In this document: piece after piece, positions 13,800 through 16,138 of the stretch
Layout of the letters: every line of letters starts with the position of its first letter
How positions within the stretch are numbered: position 1 is the first letter of the stretch
From: Marinosulfonomonas sp.
GTDB taxonomy: Bacteria; Pseudomonadota; Alphaproteobacteria; Rhodobacterales; Rhodobacteraceae
Length of the DNA: 16,138 bases
Assembly: GCA_026989405.1 (NCBI GenBank)
Contig: JALSJL010000278.1
Span: 1 to 16,138 of the forward strand
Direction: 5' to 3'
Program-made: the position numbers and the translations under genes
The notes under the pieces: generated by a model
What the model saw: the letters and a program-made list of their open reading frames with translations, nothing else
Told to the model about the DNA's origin: nothing
Database searches by the model: none

Positions 13800-14084
13800 T
13801 CATTCCTTGTGTTTCTTGTGGTGCCTGATAACTTCTTCGATGACGAAGCTCAGGAATTTGCGGGCGAATTCGGGGTCGAGATCGGCCTCGATCGCCATTT
13901 TTTCCAGCCGCGCGATCTGTTCGGCTTCACGCGCCGGGTCAGAGGGCGGCAGGTCGTGTTGGGCCTTGAGTTTCCCCACGGCCTGGGTCTGGCGAAAACG
14001 TTCCGCCAGGGTATAGACGAGGATCGCATCCAGCCGGTCGATGCTGTCGCGGTGCTCTTTCAACAGGGTTGCGGCGTCGGTCAT
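13800..14084 (-). CDS. chorismate mutase, AroQ class
   Basis: A 94-residue, all-helical chorismate mutase converting chorismate to prephenate, the committed step to Phe and Tyr. Compared with the E. coli P-protein mutase domain, the active-site residues are kept: Arg12 (HRDSIDRLD), Arg29 (LAERF), Lys38/Lys40 (VGKLK), and Asp49, Arg52 and Glu53 in SDPAREAEQ. It is a stand-alone mutase with no prephenate dehydratase attached. The start at 14084 has AAGGGGG close upstream; an in-frame ATG at 14126 would add 14 residues encoded by the 11-base repeats and has no ribosome site. It heads the rpsP operon, an arrangement I recall from other Rhodobacterales. The start overlaps the stop of a short upstream frame by ATGA. 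Confidence 0.92.
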   Translation of the reverse strand: MTDAATLLKEHRDSIDRLDAILVYTLAERFRQTQAVGKLKAQHDLPPSDPAREAEQIARLEKMAIEADLDPEFARKFLSFVIEEVIRHHKKHKE

Positions 14085-14137
14085 CGGGCCCCCTTTTTCG
14101 GCGTATGAATTGCATATGATTTCCATATGAATCGCAT
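14081..14137 (-). CDS. possible 18-codon leader peptide with Phe, Trp and Tyr
   Basis: On the minus strand an ATG in the fourth 11-base repeat opens the frame MRFIWKSYAIHTPKKGAR, whose TGA overlaps the chorismate mutase ATG (ATGA). All three aromatic residues occur within codons 3-8, directly before an aromatic-biosynthesis gene. The ribosome site of the mutase (AAGGGGG) lies inside the frame, so translating it could expose or mask that site. Against it, no clear ribosome site precedes its own ATG and the frame is made partly of repeat sequence. It is reported as a candidate only. Confidence 0.25.
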   Translation of the reverse strand: MRFIWKSYAIHTPKKGAR

Positions 14138-14145
14138 ATGAGTTT
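14102..14145. repeat. four tandem 11-base repeats, consensus CATATGAATTG
   Basis: Four units in exact 11-base register begin at 14102, 14113, 14124 and 14135. They read CGTATGAATTG, CATATGATTTC, CATATGAATCG and CATATGAGTTT. TATGA is present in all four and CATATGA in three. The period equals one helical turn, so each unit would face the same side of DNA, as in arrays bound cooperatively by a regulator. They fill most of the 67-base gap between the first GNAT gene and chorismate mutase, where an operon promoter or an internal promoter would lie. Confidence 0.8.
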
Positions 14146-14151
14146 TTGCGG

Positions 14152-14682
14152 TCATTTCAGCGCCTCCGGTGCCGGGTGGCGATAGATCATTTCGGTGCCG
14201 TGGCTGACGTTTTCGAAAGTGCCTTCGAAACGCGCGCCGAGCCGTTCGGCCAGCGCGACCGAGCGCTCGTTGCCGGGCATGATATAGCTGGGCAACGCGC
14301 CGAAGCCGAGGTGGTCATAGGCGTATTGGCGCGCGGCAAACGCGGCTTCATGGATGATGCCGCGGCCCTCGGCGCCCTCGAAGGCGACCCAGCCCAGTTC
14401 CGCCTCGGGCCAGCCTTCGGGGTGCCACAGCCCGGTGATGCCATATATGGCGCCGGTCGCCTTGTCGGTGATGGTCCAGTAGCCGTAGCCGCGTAGCGCC
14501 CAGTGGCCGATATTGCTGGCAAACCAGCGCCAGGCGCCGTTGCGGTTTTCGGCGCCACCAAAACCCCAGGCACGTTTTTCGTCGGCGAAGAAACGCACAT
14601 GCGGCTCAAAGTCCTGCGGCTCGGGGCCGCGCAGCGTCAGGCGCTCGGTGGTGATTGTCGGGATGTCGAGGGTCAGGGTCAT
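14152..14682 (-). CDS. GNAT-family N-acetyltransferase 1 (RimJ/RimL type)
   Basis: A 176-residue acetyl-CoA-dependent acetyltransferase. It opens MTLTLDIPTITTERLTLRGP, the N-terminal strand typical of the RimJ/RimL group, has AELGWVAFEGAEGRGIIHEA with the acetyl-CoA pyrophosphate loop (EGRGI), SYIMPGNERSVALAERLGA, and ends YRHPAPEALK. The start at 14682 overlaps the stop of the preceding paralogue by ATGA, with GGGGGG in that gene's tail as ribosome site. An upstream ATG at 14721 would overlap the neighbour by 43 bases and is rejected. The substrate is unknown: relatives acetylate ribosomal protein N-termini, amino acids or antibiotics. Confidence 0.9.
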   Translation of the reverse strand: MTLTLDIPTITTERLTLRGPEPQDFEPHVRFFADEKRAWGFGGAENRNGAWRWFASNIGHWALRGYGYWTITDKATGAIYGITGLWHPEGWPEAELGWVAFEGAEGRGIIHEAAFAARQYAYDHLGFGALPSYIMPGNERSVALAERLGARFEGTFENVSHGTEMIYRHPAPEALK

Positions 14683-15209
14683 GCAGAGCCCCCCGGATGC
14701 GGGTGGCGGTAGGCAAAACACCGCAAACCATTGGGCGTCACGGCAGTTTGGTCGTGATACGCACCCAAACGTTCGGCAAAAGCCAAGGATCGGGTGTTGT
14801 CGGGGGCGATATAGCTGATGGCCGTGGCCCAGCCGCAGTCGTTGAACAAGTGGTCGCGGACGGCAATAACCGCTTCGCTGGCGTAACCCTTGCCCTCGTC
14901 GTGTGCGCGCCAGATTGACCAGCCCAGTTCATTTTCCGGCCAGCCGGTTGGGTGCAACCCGCCGACATGGCCGATGGCCCGTCCGGTGTCTTTGCGAACC
15001 ATTATGAAACTGCCGAAACCGTGCTGACCCCAGTGGTCAACCATTTCTTCGAATTCGGTTTCGGCTTTTTCTGTATCAGATGAACCGCCCGCGTATCTGG
15101 CGCGATCTGACCTGAAAAAACCAACAAAGCCTTCCAGGTCGCTGGCCATTGGACCGCGCAGAGTCAGGCGTTCGGTGGCAATTGTTGGGATGTTGAGGGT
15201 CAGAGTCAT
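14679..15209 (-). CDS. GNAT-family N-acetyltransferase 2 (RimJ/RimL type)
   Basis: A 176-residue paralogue of GNAT 1, identical to it at most of the first 20 residues (MTLTLNIPTIATERLTLRGP). It carries the acetyl-CoA loop in AHDEGKGYASEAV, the segment SYIAPDNTRSLAFAERLGAY common in the family, and ends CFAYRHPHPGGSA. It has exactly the same length as GNAT 1 but differs widely in the middle, which suggests an old duplication with diverged substrates. The start shares ATGA with the stop of GNAT 3, and its own stop shares ATGA with the start of GNAT 1. Confidence 0.9.
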   Translation of the reverse strand: MTLTLNIPTIATERLTLRGPMASDLEGFVGFFRSDRARYAGGSSDTEKAETEFEEMVDHWGQHGFGSFIMVRKDTGRAIGHVGGLHPTGWPENELGWSIWRAHDEGKGYASEAVIAVRDHLFNDCGWATAISYIAPDNTRSLAFAERLGAYHDQTAVTPNGLRCFAYRHPHPGGSA

Positions 15210-15796
15210 GCCGCGGCCTCGGGTTTTGGCCGGGGCAGGGCAAATACATCTCGAGTCACGCCGTCGGGGAACGTAACACGCCGGTCAATTGTTCCGCCAA
15301 GCCTTTGTGCCAGTTGACGGGCGGGCAGGTTCTCATCACGCATGTGGGTTTCCACCTGGGGCCATCCCAGAACGGCGTAACCAAATTCGATCACGGCGCG
15401 GCTGGCCTCGGTGGCGTAACCGTGGCGGCGCTGATCTGGCATCAACCACCAGGTCAGTTCGTGGCTGGGCCAGTCATCGGGGTGCACAAGTCCGGCGCCC
15501 CCAATAACCTGATCACCCTTCAGAGTAATCAGCCACATGCCAAAGCCCTTTTGCCAATGGTCAATGTCGCCTTGAAGTACAGCGTTGATTTCGCTCGCTG
15601 ATTTCCCGCCGCGGTATTTTCCGACACGCGTTTCAGACACATCGTTGAATGCAGCATAAGCGCTCAGGTCACCAAGGGTCGGCGCCCGCAGGGTCAGGCG
15701 TTCGGTGGTGATGGTGGGGGCATCGACCGAGAGCGTGGTGTGCGTGGCCGGGGCGGGATGCCTCCGGCGGGAGTATTTGGGGCAAGATGAAGACAT
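15206..15796 (-). CDS. GNAT-family N-acetyltransferase 3, with repeat-encoded N-terminus
   Basis: A 196-residue RimJ/RimL-type acetyltransferase. The family start is visible at about residue 20 as TTLSVDAPTITTERLTLRAP, aligning with the MTLTLDIPTITTER of its paralogues, and the acetyl-CoA loop is in QRRHGYATEASRAV. The first 17 residues or so (MSSSCPKYSRRRHPAP) have no counterpart in the paralogues and are encoded by the dispersed repeat at 15760-15792. No ATG, GTG or TTG occurs in frame between that segment and the conserved part. The ATG at 15796 also forms TGATG with the stop of GNAT 4, so it is taken as the real start. Confidence 0.85.
   Translation of the reverse strand: MSSSCPKYSRRRHPAPATHTTLSVDAPTITTERLTLRAPTLGDLSAYAAFNDVSETRVGKYRGGKSASEINAVLQGDIDHWQKGFGMWLITLKGDQVIGGAGLVHPDDWPSHELTWWLMPDQRRHGYATEASRAVIEFGYAVLGWPQVETHMRDENLPARQLAQRLGGTIDRRVTFPDGVTRDVFALPRPKPEAAA
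15760..15792. repeat. Rhodobacterales-type short dispersed repeat
   Basis: On the plus strand the segment begins GCCTCCGGCGGGAGTATTTG and continues GGGCAAGATGAAG. I recognise this type of sequence from many Rhodobacterales genomes, where near-identical copies lie between genes and at gene ends. That is from memory, as only one copy is in this window. It contains a small CTCC/GGAG stem. Here it lies inside the 5' end of GNAT 3 and is read through in frame on the minus strand. Confidence 0.6.
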
Positions 15797-16138
15797 CAGA
15801 CCTGTGCCTCCGGGGCGGGGTGGCGGTAGACGACATGATCGGCATAGGCGCAGGGTGCGGAGTCATCCCGCGCCGCTCCCAGCCGTTCGGCCAGCCGGAT
15901 CGAGGCGGCGTTGTCGGCGTGGATGTAGCTGACGATGGGAGTGCCGGGAAAGGTCTTGCGCGCCCAGTCGCGCAGGGTTTCGGCGGCTTCGGCGGCGATG
16001 CCGCGGCCCTCGAACCCGTCGAACAGGAGCCAGCCGAGCTCCTTGTCGTCAAAATAGGGGTGGTGGTTCAGCCCCACCTGTCCGGCGAGGGTCGCATGTT
16101 CGCTGTCGGCGGCGATTTCGATCGCCAGCGCGCCATGG
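15796..16138 (-). CDS. GNAT-family N-acetyltransferase 4, N-terminus outside the window
   Basis: The last 114 codons or so of a fourth RimJ/RimL-type acetyltransferase. The frame is open to the window edge, entering as GALAIEIAADSEHATLAGQVG. It has KELGWLLFDGFEGRGIAAEAAE with the acetyl-CoA loop (EGRGIA), SYIHADNAASIRLAERLGA, and the same VVYRHPAPEA ending as GNAT 1. A GTG at 16077 is an internal codon, not a start, because the family fold clearly continues upstream of it. The stop overlaps the GNAT 3 start by one base. Confidence 0.88.
   Translation of the reverse strand, partial: HGALAIEIAADSEHATLAGQVGLNHHPYFDDKELGWLLFDGFEGRGIAAEAAETLRDWARKTFPGTPIVSYIHADNAASIRLAERLGAARDDSAPCAYADHVVYRHPAPEAQV

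Noticed and set aside
14102..14145. CRISPR or plasmid iteron array
   Set aside because: Units are 11 bases with no spacers, and no Cas or replication protein is present.

Overview
The window reads as chromosome of an alphaproteobacterium of the Rhodobacterales (Roseobacter-like). The support is a MipZ division-site ATPase, the gene order rpsP-rimM-trmD-rplS-rpmE with chorismate mutase and RimJ/RimL-type acetyltransferases upstream, a tripartite TRAP uptake system, high GC, and a short dispersed repeat (15760-15792) that I associate with this order. Everything is on the minus strand except one RpiR-type regulator. No tRNA, rRNA, CRISPR array, insertion sequence or phage gene was seen.

Region 1 (1-7561) is a catabolic operon plus its likely regulator. 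In transcription order it encodes an N-formylglutamate amidohydrolase-like hydrolase (5772-6563), DctQ, DctM and DctP of a TRAP transporter, a glutamine-synthetase-family ligase (1289-2656), a VOC-fold protein and an aldehyde dehydrogenase cut by the window edge. Overlaps are mostly 1-4 bases. The RpiR/SIS regulator (6689-7561) is divergent. Between them lie a TTGACA -35 element and two inverted-repeat sites of the form TGAAGA-N4-TCTTCA. My reading is that an imported compound is gamma-glutamylated, oxidised at an aldehyde stage and released by the hydrolase: a Puu-like logic served by TRAP uptake. The substrate is unknown.

Region 2 (7564-10137) holds mipZ with a recognisable promoter, an APC-like permease of unknown substrate, and a 378-base gap that includes the terminator of the ribosomal operon.

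Region 3 (10138-14150) is the translation operon read right to left: chorismate mutase, rpsP (S16), bluB (5,6-dimethylbenzimidazole synthase), rimM, a small Rossmann-fold protein, trmD, rplS (L19) and rpmE (L31), ending in a strong hairpin terminator. Upstream of chorismate mutase are four tandem 11-base repeats and an 18-codon open frame containing Phe, Trp and Tyr whose stop overlaps the chorismate mutase start.

Region 4 (14152-16138) is a tandem array of four paralogous GNAT acetyltransferases joined by ATGA or TGATG overlaps. The third has an N-terminal extension encoded by the dispersed repeat. The fourth runs off the window.

The most promising lead for an undescribed system is the TRAP/gamma-glutamyl-ligase/hydrolase operon. 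Secondary leads are the repeat and leader-frame arrangement before chorismate mutase and the GNAT array with its repeat-derived N-terminus.
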